Positions 53,880 through 63,402 are shown, numbered from the stretch's first letter. The stretch: DNA of 64,000 nt from Eubacterium sp. (GCA_017433295.1 JAFRHL010000026.1:62001-126000), one strand, 5' to 3'. Program-made: numbers and translations. Notes: a model not told the origin generated them from the sequence alone.

Positions 53880-53906
53880 AGAGACAGGGGACGGTTCTCT
53901 GTCTCT
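53880..53906. repeat. REP-like palindrome (5 of 7)
   Basis: AGAGACAGG-GGACGGTTC-TCTGTCTCT, outer pair changed from G-C to A-T but still complementary. Touches the stop codon of the gene at 53906-54406. Confidence 0.8.
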
Positions 53907-54406
53907 TACTCGCGTATAGACAACAGCTTCTTTATCCTGTATGCGGAATACAGCATATCAAACAGCATGAAGATCATAGTAACATCTACTAATATAGCTG
54001 CAATCACGGAATCCGTGATTTCCACTTTGCTGCCTTGAAAAGGTGTAAAAAAGCTGATGAATGCCAAAAAACTTATGAGCATATAGAGGACGGCAAGCAG
54101 GAGAAAGCCCTTTTTCTTTGTATTCCCCCTGCTGTACCTGATGGCACCCAGACCGATCTTAAAATGAAAAAGAAGAATGAATCCGAATAAAACACCAAAA
54201 ACAATCACATATATGAGTATTACGGCCACCATAGGTAAACCCTGCAGATCAACACCTTCCGTCAGCTTATTATATTCCTCCTTGTTCATGGTTATGGTCA
54301 TAATGGTCTTCAAAATTGCCCAGATTCCAAACAGAATGGTGGCGCTTCCACTTATCTCCATGTTTTTTTTATAACGTCGCAGCAGGATTTCATTTCGATG
54401 GTTCAT
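53906..54406 (-). CDS. Four-helix membrane protein of unknown function
   Basis: 166 residues with helices at about 18-38, 60-85, 100-122 and 132-155 (SATILFGIWAILKTI, VAVILIYVIVFGVLFGFILL, LLLAVLYMLISFLAFISFF). Basic cytoplasmic loops. RBS GGGAGGG. No motif recognised. Confidence 0.75.
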   Translation of the reverse strand: MNHRNEILLRRYKKNMEISGSATILFGIWAILKTIMTITMNKEEYNKLTEGVDLQGLPMVAVILIYVIVFGVLFGFILLFHFKIGLGAIRYSRGNTKKKGFLLLAVLYMLISFLAFISFFTPFQGSKVEITDSVIAAILVDVTMIFMLFDMLYSAYRIKKLLSIRE

Positions 54407-54453
54407 CTTTCAGCACCCTCCCCTCCTATGTAAAAGCGTTATGGCATGTGAGT

Positions 54454-54987
54454 TTATTGAATGTAAACCAGTTTGGTTTTGCGGCAGGCGGTGATGATCC
54501 TCATGATGGCCGCAAAGAAAAGACCGATGGCGTAAATGATCACAGCTGTCTTTGAATACTTTATAAAGACCAGACAGGCCAGAGCCAGGATCAGATTTCC
54601 GATGCCCTGGCATATTTTCAGCTTCCAGGATCTGGCACCGTAGCGTTTTGCCTCTAAGGCTCTGAGGATATCCACAGCCCCGGCAAATGCATTGATGCCT
54701 ACCAGGTATAGAAGTATATAATAGTGAGGCACATCCGTCAGAGTTCCTGTTATGATACCGAAGTCCAGCATCATAACTCCCATATAAAGGGATCGCTTGC
54801 CTTCCACCATATATCTTGCCATCCGGAAATAGTAGATCAGATTGCTGATGCCCCTGATGATAAATATCGTGGAAAGAACACCGAGAATAAACGTATATCC
54901 CTCTTTTGGATAGCACACTATGAGTACAGCTGCTGCCATCATAATGATTCCTATGAGAATTTCTCTTATCCGTTTAAACTTCGTCAT
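54454..54987 (-). CDS. DUF308/HdeD-like membrane protein
   Basis: 177 residues, six predicted helices in three pairs (REILIGIIMMAAAVLIVCYP, FILGVLSTIFIIRGISNLIY, ICQGIGNLILALACLVF), the pattern of the HdeD/DUF308 family. Start overlaps the preceding DUF6765-like gene by 14 bp. Function in Gram-positives unknown. Confidence 0.8.
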   Translation of the reverse strand: MTKFKRIREILIGIIMMAAAVLIVCYPKEGYTFILGVLSTIFIIRGISNLIYYFRMARYMVEGKRSLYMGVMMLDFGIITGTLTDVPHYYILLYLVGINAFAGAVDILRALEAKRYGARSWKLKICQGIGNLILALACLVFIKYSKTAVIIYAIGLFFAAIMRIITACRKTKLVYIQ

Positions 54988-56143
54988 TTCCCATACCCTT
55001 TTCTGCCGCTTCCCGGCCCATATCCTCCTGACTGCCGGCCTTCTTCATGGCTTTACCCTCAACAAAACCTGCCAGCATATTTCCTGACTGATAAATCTGG
55101 TCACAAACCATCCACTTATGGGCCATGGCGCCTTCCACGAACTGACCGATAAAGGTCTCTCCTTTGTCTTCTTTGGCTGCATCCATATACGGCCCCTGAT
55201 ACTTATTCAGATCAAAATCCTCTATCTCCGACCCGGATAGTTCCTGACCGAAGGCTTTCCAGTCGTCCGAGGCCAGAAGCTGCCTTTTGCCGATAATCTC
55301 CCGGATCCTGTCCTCGCAGCCGGAAACAGCCTCATAATCATATGTATCCGTCTCAAAGCTTTGGATTTCCCTCCTGATATATTTCATGGCGTAAATCATC
55401 TGGCAGAAGGCCTTGAAATAATCCGACGGATTATCCTTGACCATCACCCTGTAGTCATCCCAGGCCGGCAGATATCTGTAACGGATAAAAGAGTAGTCCG
55501 GCAAATGTCCTGCCCGGCCGTGCCCCAGATTCATGATCGTGTTCTCGTTGCGCTGGTAAACGCTGTTGGTATAGAGACATTTGTCCAGATCATCGGGAGC
55601 GGAGGGACTGTGTCTGAACTTGATCTTCTTCTCATAGTCCCCGTCCGGACCACTGAATATTTCATAGAAATCGTTAGTCGTATTATTTATCACCAGGGAA
55701 GGGGTTCCGGCAAAATTGCTGTGAGCCCAGGTGTCCGCCAGAACATGCATGGCGATCCCCACCGAAGGCAGGGACTTCCCCCTGGCCAGTTCTACAGTCC
55801 TTTTAACCAGGTCCCCATTTGGCCCGCAGATGAGACGGTACTTGTTCATGTAGCCTTTAGGACGCCTGGCCTTAACGGCATAGAGATCTTTTGGCAGAAA
55901 ATGAAAAGAGGCCCAGATTCTTGTGATATCCTGCAGACCTACAATATCCGTTCGCGCATCCATCATCTCCAGCTGCAGCTGGGTCGTAGCCGCAGCCACC
56001 GGAGCCTTGATCTTTGAAAGGAGGGTCCTGGAACAAAGATCGACGAACTGGGCACTATAACAGATGTCCATGCTCTCCCCATGGGAGTAGCCGGCCAGTA
56101 TTGCCGCGCAATAAGTTGCATAATAATGAAAATCTTCCTGCAT
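54974..56143 (-). CDS. DUF6765-like protein, putative zinc-dependent phospholipase/nuclease fold
   Basis: 389 residues, no signal peptide. DFHYYATYCAAILAGYSHGE and IAMHVLADTWAHSNFAGTPS place His and Asp residues as in zinc-dependent phospholipase C / S1-P1 nuclease-like helical proteins, and YSAQFVD follows. I assign DUF6765 from memory of this pattern. The C-terminal 100 residues are charged and helical. Likely metal-binding hydrolase acting in the cytoplasm, substrate unknown. Confidence 0.65.
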   Translation of the reverse strand: MQEDFHYYATYCAAILAGYSHGESMDICYSAQFVDLCSRTLLSKIKAPVAAATTQLQLEMMDARTDIVGLQDITRIWASFHFLPKDLYAVKARRPKGYMNKYRLICGPNGDLVKRTVELARGKSLPSVGIAMHVLADTWAHSNFAGTPSLVINNTTNDFYEIFSGPDGDYEKKIKFRHSPSAPDDLDKCLYTNSVYQRNENTIMNLGHGRAGHLPDYSFIRYRYLPAWDDYRVMVKDNPSDYFKAFCQMIYAMKYIRREIQSFETDTYDYEAVSGCEDRIREIIGKRQLLASDDWKAFGQELSGSEIEDFDLNKYQGPYMDAAKEDKGETFIGQFVEGAMAHKWMVCDQIYQSGNMLAGFVEGKAMKKAGSQEDMGREAAEKGMGNDEV

Positions 56144-56273
56144 AATACATATTCCTTCGTCACATAGTCCTATAAACCTCTAAGTGCGGGCCGATCGTAA
56201 CTGGAAGAACCAGGAGTTCTGAACAGTTACCAATATAGTAACACATCATGGGTCGAATGTCATACGGGATGAT

Positions 56274-56400
56274 ATGATTTCTTTAAAAAAACACATTGAA
56301 TCGCAGGAGGTGGATACCATCCGCCACGCCTTGTCAAAGGCAGAAGAAAAGCTCCCTGCTCCTGTCTTTACCAGTCTCTCCTGGTGGTATCGCTTATTTT
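56274..56400 (+). pseudogene. Possible 5-prime fragment of a lost gene
   Basis: Open frame MISLKKHIESQEVDTIRHAL continuing with SKAEEKLPAP; after about 40 residues it reads into the antisense of the hydrolase gene. Protein-like composition, weak RBS. Confidence 0.25.
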
Positions 56401-57089
56401 TTCAGATAGTTTACCAGCCTGTTTTGGAAATCCTGATAATAAGGTTTTTCGATATATACGACGTGTGACCCACCTTCTATCTTCTCAAGGGCAGACCCCT
56501 CCGGCAAAGAGGATAAAGCCCCGTCCACCAGATCGTAATTCAGATAGGGATCCTTGTCACCGCAAATAACGAGTGTCGGAGCGGTAAGCTTTGTCAGGTC
56601 AATGAGCTTTACGGTCCCCGGAACACAGATATCGCGCCTGCCTCCATTTGGGCTTTGGCCTCCATCGTAATGCCAGCAGCTTGAGCAAAACATTTCTATG
56701 ATCACTGGTTCGGCTATATCGTAATCAAATGTTCCGTCTTCTTTCTTCTGGAAATCTCCGGCGGCATTTTCCCATGTATTGTGATGAAATGCCTCCGTCA
56801 CCTCGTATGCTCCGATACCGGAAAGTATGGGCGCGTAAAGGACGATTTTGCGGATGTGGTCTCCATGGGCGGCAGCAAACCGGCTGACCGTAACAGTCCC
56901 CCAGCTCCATCCGAGTATATCGATTTTATCCTGCCCTGTTTCGCTTACGATCTTTTCAACTGCTGCATTGATATCCTCGGCGGCATAATCCGAATCCGGG
57001 AGAAACCCGTCTGATACAGCTTCAGACCCGCCATAGCCGGCAATATCCAGCCGCCATACGCCATATCCCTCGCGGGCAAGTCTCCTCAC
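56394..57089 (-). CDS. Alpha/beta hydrolase, N-terminally truncated
   Basis: 231 residues from GTG at 57089. The triad is intact: nucleophile GWSWGT, acid in CGDKDPY, base in GGSHVVY. The frame stays open upstream for about 50 codons (SHEFDINYEDYSLVRRLARE is clearly homologous sequence) but without ATG, and the oxyanion HG strand is missing. A deletion next to the upstream VanY-like stop seems to have removed the native start. May be a pseudogene. Confidence 0.7.
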   Translation of the reverse strand: MRRLAREGYGVWRLDIAGYGGSEAVSDGFLPDSDYAAEDINAAVEKIVSETGQDKIDILGWSWGTVTVSRFAAAHGDHIRKIVLYAPILSGIGAYEVTEAFHHNTWENAAGDFQKKEDGTFDYDIAEPVIIEMFCSSCWHYDGGQSPNGGRRDICVPGTVKLIDLTKLTAPTLVICGDKDPYLNYDLVDGALSSLPEGSALEKIEGGSHVVYIEKPYYQDFQNRLVNYLKK

Positions 57090-57247
57090 CAGGCTGTAAT
57101 CCTCATAATTGATATCAAATTCATGGGAGGTAAAGATCTTCTGGATACCTTTGCTGCAAAAGGCTGTGAAGATATTTTTATTAAACAGTGGGATAAGCTG
57201 GGCTTTGACATGGACCGGGTCTACTGTCTCCTCTTTCTCCTGACAAT

Positions 57248-58060
57248 TTATAACCCCTCCGAATACTTTTCTGTAATATCTGTCGGCAGTTCAAAATGCT
57301 GATAATCTTTTCGATCCGTCCAGTCTCCGCCCCACTCAAAGCCTTTTTCGGTAAAGAGCTTATAACACAGATCATCTTTTTCTATCTTGTAATCGAAGTC
57401 CTTTGTCCTGTCCAGATAAGCCTCTCCTGTAGCAGGCTCTATCACTTCTTCCGTGGTGCCGTCTTCATTCGTCACGATTTTATGGTAAGGATTGTACAAG
57501 GTATTGATATCTACTGCCATTCCCAGCCCATGCTTTGAGACTTTATTTGTATGCGATATAAATCTGAAATTAAAACTGGATGAGTTATTATCACGCATCA
57601 TGATCTCATCATCAGCCAGGTAATTATCCGGGAGCACCATACGTTCTATAGGATAATCCGCATCATAAAGCTTCTCAAAAATCTCTAAGACATCTTCCGC
57701 GATAAGTTTATGTACAACCATTTCTCCCTGATGAATGTTGCCATCTTTATCTTTGTGCAAAACCAGCAGATAACGAAGATCCTCCCTGGGGACAATGCAG
57801 TCCTCTTTATAAGTATTACCTGCTTTCATTCTGTCGAACAGATCATCCGAGATCTCCCGGATAGAAAAACCTTCCCGCTCTTCCATGGATCGCCCCTCGC
57901 CTGTTTCATTCTTATTTACATCCATTTGGGTAGTACTGCTCTCTTTCGTACTGCTGCCTGAATTGGTATTCATACTCCCGCAGGCAGTAAAGAATAGTAC
58001 GGACATCACCAGCAAAATCACAAATCCAAAATATTTCTTCTTATGCATAGTATTTTTCAT
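57248..58060 (-). CDS. VanY-like D-alanyl-D-alanine carboxypeptidase lipoprotein (M15 family)
   Basis: 270 residues from ATG at 58060 (AAGGAGG 5 bp upstream). Lipoprotein signal with lipobox FFTACG. Catalytic part: NSSSFNFRFISHTNKVSKHG, HGLGMAVDINTLYNPY (HxxxxxxD zinc ligands), then FEWGGDWTDRKDYQHFEL with the third ligand. It trims peptidoglycan stem peptides at the cell surface. Same strand and 35 bp after the oxidoreductase. Confidence 0.9.
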   Translation of the reverse strand: MKNTMHKKKYFGFVILLVMSVLFFTACGSMNTNSGSSTKESSTTQMDVNKNETGEGRSMEEREGFSIREISDDLFDRMKAGNTYKEDCIVPREDLRYLLVLHKDKDGNIHQGEMVVHKLIAEDVLEIFEKLYDADYPIERMVLPDNYLADDEIMMRDNNSSSFNFRFISHTNKVSKHGLGMAVDINTLYNPYHKIVTNEDGTTEEVIEPATGEAYLDRTKDFDYKIEKDDLCYKLFTEKGFEWGGDWTDRKDYQHFELPTDITEKYSEGL

Positions 58061-58095
58061 TTTTCCTCCTTGTTGTATATGGATGACAAAGGGTA

Positions 58096-58647
58096 TCATG
58101 TGTCTTTCGGCATCGCATCATTCAGGATTGCTTCGACATCTGCTCCGTAGATATCAAGCCCCACAGCTTTGATCAGGCAGACATCCCTGATTCCATAGAA
58201 ATTCTCAGAGAGCGATTTGATATAGCCATATCCATACTCTTCAGGAACATAATTTCCGCCTGCTGTCATAACATAATACAGCTTATCTGCCTTACACAAT
58301 CCCCTTGGAACTCCTTCTGCCGTGTATTCAAATGTAATTCCCGTAACATTTATTGCTTCGATATACTGTTTCAATACAGCAGGAAAAGACAGATCCCAGT
58401 ATGGAGCTGCGATTACCACCCTGTCGGCTTCTGCAAATTGTCTGGCAAGAGCAAACATATCATCGTCAAAAGTACTCCCCGCAATCAGTTCATCCCTTTT
58501 TCTTAGATATGCTTCATCCGTCACATCCCAGTTGATATCAGCAAGCCGGATATGGCATACCTCGTCATGAAATTCAGCCAGAAGAGCTTCTGCTATCCTT
58601 CTGGTCCTTGAATTTTTCCGCACACATGCATCAATAAATAAAATCAT
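58096..58647 (-). CDS. NAD(P)H-dependent flavin oxidoreductase, flavodoxin-like fold
   Basis: 183 residues: MILFIDACVRKNSRTRRIAE, VIAAPYWDLSFPAVLKQYIE and YVMTAGGNYVPEEYGYGYIK, as in the azoreductase/NQO-like family binding FMN. Cytoplasmic. Between a small membrane protein and the VanY-like lipoprotein, same strand. Confidence 0.9.
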   Translation of the reverse strand: MILFIDACVRKNSRTRRIAEALLAEFHDEVCHIRLADINWDVTDEAYLRKRDELIAGSTFDDDMFALARQFAEADRVVIAAPYWDLSFPAVLKQYIEAINVTGITFEYTAEGVPRGLCKADKLYYVMTAGGNYVPEEYGYGYIKSLSENFYGIRDVCLIKAVGLDIYGADVEAILNDAMPKDT

Positions 58648-58651
58648 TTTT

Positions 58652-58942
58652 TTACCTCACCACAGGAGACAGAGAACCGTCCCCTGTCTCCTTTTCCCTT
58701 TTTCCCAGATACCAGGCCCCTATCCTGGTGATATGCTTTTGGACCAGTTCATAATTATCATAGGTTCTGTTATTGTTATCTGAGACATCCAACATGTTTT
58801 TTTCCAGGTCGGAAAGCCCTCTTTTCATATCTGATTTTAACCAGGTTGTAATCTGGAATACGTTCAGCCAAAGGAAAAAAAGACAAAACAGAACAACCAG
58901 GATAATTTCTATGGTGTTTTTAGAGCAAAAGAATTTTTTCAT
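58652..58942 (-). CDS. Small membrane protein with a REP-encoded tail
   Basis: 96 residues: one membrane helix (IEIILVVLFCLFFLWLNVF) and a charged outer part. The final residues KETGDGSLSPVVR are encoded by a REP-like palindrome, nearly identical to the end of the dtxR-like protein. No known family. Confidence 0.6.
   Translation of the reverse strand: MKKFFCSKNTIEIILVVLFCLFFLWLNVFQITTWLKSDMKRGLSDLEKNMLDVSDNNNRTYDNYELVQKHITRIGAWYLGKREKETGDGSLSPVVR
58665..58691. repeat. REP-like palindrome (6 of 7)
   Basis: GGAGACAGA-GAACCGTCC-CCTGTCTCC, inside the 3-prime end of the small membrane protein gene. Confidence 0.85.
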
Positions 58943-58978
58943 TATGACCTTCCCCTATCTTATTCTACCTTTTCCTTT

Positions 58979-59110
58979 TTAAACATAAGTATAACATAAA
59001 ATAACTGAACTTCCCATACCAAAGCGATAGACAAAGGAATAATTAAAACTGACAGCCAGCAAGGTAATTATCATAGTCAATGCGATCATTAGTACCAATA
59101 GTTTCTTCAA
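58979..59110 (-). pseudogene. Signal-peptide remnant of a second cystatin-like lipoprotein gene
   Basis: Minus strand has GACAGGGAGGAATGAT upstream and then TTG AAG AAA CTA TTG, reading KKLLVLMIALTMIITLL, nearly the same as the leader of the lipoprotein at 62668. After 20 codons the similarity ends and the frame stops at 43 codons. Confidence 0.5.
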
Positions 59111-59171
59111 CTAGATCATTCCTCCCTGTCTTTCTAATATTTCTCAACGCCTTCAAAATCCCTGTCGCGAG

Positions 59172-60536
59172 TTAATATGTGTCTGCGATCCTGTCATACT
59201 CATTTATTGCCTTGGTAAATCTTTCCTTTATCTCTTTATCCGGATAAAGGCCGTCCCCGTTCTGCTCCACTCCTGCCAGATCAATATCCACAACTGCAGG
59301 GTGATCTTCCTCTGTCAGGATGTCAACGCTTCTTAACTGCTCTGTTGTCTGATAAACCAGGTCCACATCCCAGAATACTTCTCCGTTTTCCTTTCTCCAT
59401 TTTGAAAATACGAGTTTGCATCCTATAGGTGTTTTGTATTCGATCGCCTCCGGAAGTTTATAATCCTCTGCCCCCAGAGCCGAAAGGACACTCATGATAT
59501 TGGAATCATGTCCGCAAAGAAACGTAAACTGTCTTCCGTCGGCAGACATTTCCGACTGCATCTCTTTAAGAAGAGGATTGGCAACATTACAGGATATAAG
59601 CGGGGATCCAAAAAGAACCTGGCCGTAGACCCCGACGATTTCAGCGATATCTTTCCACTGTTTCCCGTCCAGGGATTCTCCAAATGCGGCCTTCTTTGGA
59701 TCTTCCTCTTCATAATACTGAAGAACCAGGGCATCGGACACAGAACCGGCAGTTTTAAGGGAACCTTCCAGAGCCGGCTCCTCTCCTGTTTCCAGATCCA
59801 CCTTCCAGTCATCGGTTTTAAATTCTTCGATACTTTTATCCTTCCAGGCATCCGAGTCTTTCAAATCTATCACATCCGTCAGAAGGGTATAATTATCTGA
59901 CAGGCTCTCAATCTCATCAGAATACATCTCACCTATCTGTTTTAATGCTGCATCTTTATACTTTTCAGAAACAAATGTCAGCTTGGGATGAAAGACGGGG
60001 TCCATAGTATCGAAATCCGCATGATATTCCACATCTTCATTCATGGTCGGAAGAAGGCCAGCCGCGAAAAACCTGGCAGTGGCAATCGTCCTCTGTTTGG
60101 AGTTCGCATAGATCCTGACAGCCTCCTCCCGGGGCTGGTAGTTCTCAGGGAAGAGACCTTCCTTCTCCAGCCATTTCCGAAAATACTGACCCATGCAGGA
60201 TTCAAGAACGCCTCCTCGCACGGAAAGCTGGCTGGCAGGAGATGACCAATGGAACCATTCATGGGGTGTCACCTTTCCAAGAACCGAGTCTCCCCCGCTC
60301 AGGGGTGACCGTATATTGTGTCTGCTGAGCACCAGGACCTGTTCAAGCTTATAGCCCTCATTGGACAAGTCTTCCCCAGCATCTTTTTCTTTTATCACTT
60401 CCGCTTCTTTCTGCTGTCCCGCTCCCCCTTCGGATGCACCATGTTTTATTCCTTTATATGCAGCTGCCAAAACAATCAGCAGGAACACCATCCCTATAGC
60501 AAACCATATTCTGTGCGTCTTATTTAGGCCCTTCAT
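59172..60536 (-). CDS. Histidine acid phosphatase family protein (phytase-like), membrane-anchored
   Basis: 454 residues. N-terminal membrane helix (RIWFAIGMVFLLIVLAAAYKGI) then an exported domain. The catalytic motif is VLSRHNIRSPL with His73 (RHNIRSP in place of RHGxRxP), and the proton-donor HD pair appears in FLCGHDSNIMSVLSALG. Removes phosphate from sugar phosphates or phytate outside the cell; specificity unclear. Single-gene unit. Confidence 0.9.
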   Translation of the reverse strand: MKGLNKTHRIWFAIGMVFLLIVLAAAYKGIKHGASEGGAGQQKEAEVIKEKDAGEDLSNEGYKLEQVLVLSRHNIRSPLSGGDSVLGKVTPHEWFHWSSPASQLSVRGGVLESCMGQYFRKWLEKEGLFPENYQPREEAVRIYANSKQRTIATARFFAAGLLPTMNEDVEYHADFDTMDPVFHPKLTFVSEKYKDAALKQIGEMYSDEIESLSDNYTLLTDVIDLKDSDAWKDKSIEEFKTDDWKVDLETGEEPALEGSLKTAGSVSDALVLQYYEEEDPKKAAFGESLDGKQWKDIAEIVGVYGQVLFGSPLISCNVANPLLKEMQSEMSADGRQFTFLCGHDSNIMSVLSALGAEDYKLPEAIEYKTPIGCKLVFSKWRKENGEVFWDVDLVYQTTEQLRSVDILTEEDHPAVVDIDLAGVEQNGDGLYPDKEIKERFTKAINEYDRIADTY

Positions 60537-60691
60537 TTTTAACCTCCTGCCATGATTACTTCTGTTTTCAGGAATTCATTTTCCCTTTCCTTTTGTCATC
60601 TTAGTCGCGACATGTTTTTGACTTTCTAATCTATTTGCTCACCTTTTTCAAAATCGAACTCCAGGCTCCGTAATGGATTTTACCGCCTGTT

Positions 60692-61741
60692 TTAATAAAT
60701 CCGCGAACACGGACCTGATATTTCCTGCATCCTGTAGCTGACCAGGTAGCCGGTAAAATAATTTTCTCCAATCTTTACGGTTTCACCATAGGCCTTGATC
60801 GGGAAATTGTCCATCGTCCAGCCGATCTGCGGATCCCCGGGGATGATCTTTTCCTTTTGTCTGATGATTGACGCCTGTAGTTTTCCGTCAGAGAGATCCT
60901 GCCACTTACCATCGTCATAAAGGTAGCTCTCACCCGGATTGATTACTGTTTTTCCGTAATAAGCGAGGCTCCACTCTCTGCTTCCCTGTTCATTAAATGT
61001 GTCAATAAATGGGTAATAGGATTTGCCCTCGGAATCCTTTTCCCTTACAATCACAGAATAATTCTGCTTTTTGCTAAGAATCGCACGGTATTGTTTTCCC
61101 AGTTCTATACGGTGATAACCTCCGTACTTGAAGTGTTTTGTCCCTTCTGCGAGCTTGATACCATCCGTTGGACCGCTGTAGCCTCCCCTCATTGTGTTAT
61201 CATGCTGCTGGATATAATAGCCACCATCATTGTTTACCTTATCAAACTCGAAAGCTTCTACTCCGGAATACCAGAGGTCACTGGTGGCATAGCCTGTTCC
61301 TTTCATACTCTTCGTGATCCCTGGCAGCTCGGTCTCAATCAATGATGCAAGATCATCATAACTCATCTTTCCGTTTTTGATGGTTAGCCTGCCTACGATA
61401 CGGGCATCTCCACCCGAAAGATTTTTGGCTCCCTTCATATCCGAGTTGTTGACCATATGGATGGTCCCGTCCTCCTGGATCCTGGTCATACGGACGCCGA
61501 TGTCCATGACAATGCCGCTTTTATCTCCCATGACAATGTAATCTCCCACATGGATTACGTCTTCAAAGATCAGGAAGATGCCTGCCAGGATATCCGCTAT
61601 GGTATCCTTGGCTCCGATACCAATGACGATACCGAGGATCCCGGCTGAAGCCAGTATGGTCCTGGTGTCTACTCCGAACATGGCCAGAATATAGTAGATA
61701 GATATCAGGACAGCCGCATAGGTGATCAGGCTGTTGATCAT
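60692..61741 (-). pseudogene. MscS-type channel domain fused to an unknown C-terminal domain
   Basis: From ATG at 61741: MINSLITYAAVLISIYYILA, then pore helix and beta domain (ILASAGILGIVIGIGAKDTI, FEDVIHVGDYIVMGDKSGIV, IHMVNNSDMKGAKNLSG). The MscS part ends near SGVEAFEF and a 150-residue segment of other origin follows (GGYYIQQHDNTMRGGYSGP). The upstream half of the gene is broken in three frames, so the channel lacks its first helices. Confidence 0.65.
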
Positions 61742-62381
61742 CGTACACCTCATCTTCAAGGGGTGACCAGGCATTTTCAGGCTTACCGTCAAGAAGGGGA
61801 CGGAAGGTCTTTGACATGGGCGTCTTCTTATACCGTTTGCCATAGAGGTCAATATGGTCATAAGTAGAGCTGGTTTGCCTGACCAGGCCTTCCTGGGTAA
61901 AAAGATATATCTCCCTTACACCCATATCCTTTGCAATCTTTTTTAAAGCATCCCTTGTCTGCATTTTTTTATCCCGGTTGACAACATAGGCGATGCTGCG
62001 GGCTCTTTTCAGGAACCTCTCATTATACCAGGCAGCCATCTCATTTCGGCAATAATCATTTCTTTCTTTAATCTTTTTTCCAACTGCTTATCCAGTTCCT
62101 GCTTCTTCAGCTCATAAGAACTGATTTCCACCTGCTGGCCCTGTATCGTCAGAAACATGATTGCGAACAGGACCAGAATGGAGACTCTCATCAGATTTCC
62201 GGCCCAGACCGGATCATAGGACCAGATCAGGAATCTGCCGGCAGTTCTCTTCCTCCACCTCCCCCCGGCCCTGCCTGTTCATCCTCTTCCGTTTCTCATC
62301 ATTAAAGTGAAACCAGATATAACAAAGAACAAGAAGGGAACCGATAAAAATTAATACTATCTTTCGAATACCATATTTCAT
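61742..62381 (-). pseudogene. Broken N-terminal half of the MscS-type gene (membrane and sensor parts)
   Basis: Three frames in series: 62381-62214 (MKYGIRKIVLIFIGSLLVLC), 62191-62009 (MRVSILVLFAIMFLTIQGQQ) and 62039-61745 (MAAWYNERFLKRARSIAYVV, a Cache-like sensor ending SPLEDEV). Frame changes lie at a six-G run near 62265, near 62040, and at 61745 where a block including the first channel helices is missing. Parsimony suggests one former gene. Confidence 0.55.
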
Positions 62382-62667
62382 CTCTTTTACCTGTTAATAT
62401 CTAATCAGTTGCTTCAACAACGCTTCCCTATATCAATATCATATCATGATACTCCTCCCATTGCACAGGTTTTTTCTATGTTTTATATGCATGATATTTA
62501 CCATCTGCAATCCGTTGTCACAGGATACGCATCACAGGAAATTACAAATATAGCCGGCAGCATCGCCACCGGCTATGGTAATCCATTATTTAAACTCTCC
62601 CAGCTTCTTCCTGACAAAGTTATATATACAATAATTCCCAGGCAGTATCATCCATCGCTGAATATTG
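62382..62667. other. 286-bp spacer, nothing recognised
   Basis: No supported gene; an open frame on the plus strand has no RBS and no protein-like pattern. Confidence 0.4.
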
Positions 62668-63402
62668 CTATTGATTGAACTCTGCCGGATCGAGGGTACT
62701 GATATTCGTAATCTCTGCATTCCCCTCAAGATCAGCGTACACCGTTACAATCTGAATCCCGCTGACAGGCTCCTGGGTTGTCAGTGTACTTTTGCAGATA
62801 AATGCGTAGTTGGTGCCGGCAACGACCTGGGTTCCGAGCAGGGCCAAAGGCTCGATGTCGCTTCCAGTGAACTGCTCAGCTGCTTTGTTAAAAGCGGCCT
62901 GCGCATCCTCAGGTATCTCGGATCCTATGGCATCCTCAGGGACAGACCATCCTCCGGCAAGCTGGTCTGCACTGATCTCCGCATTGTTTCCGCCAGTATA
63001 TGCCGTTAGATCAAAGTCTTTAATGGAAGTCAGTTCCGCATTTCCCTCCAAATCAGCATAGACAACTTCCATCTGATACGATTTGACCGGCTCTTCAGTC
63101 GTTGTTTCCGCCTGGCAGAGGATCATATAGTTCGTTCCCGCAACGACCTGGCTCGCGATATATGCGACAGGCTTAAGCTCACTTCCGGTAAACTGCTCAA
63201 CTGCTTTGTCAAAGGCTGTCCGGACTTCTTCCGGCAGAGCCGCCGCTTCATGGTCTGTGAACTCCCAGCCCCCATCCAGAGATTCTGCGGCTTCAACGTC
63301 TGTCGCAGTCTCAGCTTCCTCCGTCTGCTTATCTGATCCACATGCAGCAAATGTAATTATCATCGTCAACGCAATCAACAAAACCAATAGTTTCTTCATC
63401 AT
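62668..63402 (-). CDS. Lipoprotein with two tandem cystatin-like domains
   Basis: 244 residues from ATG at 63402 (GGGAGG 7 bp upstream). Signal peptide with lipobox TFAAC (Cys21). Two repeats of about 95 residues each have FxKAxEQFTGS, then QVVAGTNY (residues 85-92 and 192-199), then VxVYADLEGNAExTxI. QVVAG at the tip of a strand hairpin is the signature of cystatins, inhibitors of papain-like proteases. Predicted extracytoplasmic. Inhibitory function is inferred from the motif alone. Confidence 0.8.
   Translation of the reverse strand: MMKKLLVLLIALTMIITFAACGSDKQTEEAETATDVEAAESLDGGWEFTDHEAAALPEEVRTAFDKAVEQFTGSELKPVAYIASQVVAGTNYMILCQAETTTEEPVKSYQMEVVYADLEGNAELTSIKDFDLTAYTGGNNAEISADQLAGGWSVPEDAIGSEIPEDAQAAFNKAAEQFTGSDIEPLALLGTQVVAGTNYAFICKSTLTTQEPVSGIQIVTVYADLEGNAEITNISTLDPAEFNQ

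Noticed and set aside
62409-62678. 89-codon ORF on the plus strand
   Set aside because: No RBS, overlaps the end of the lipoprotein gene, and no recognisable pattern.
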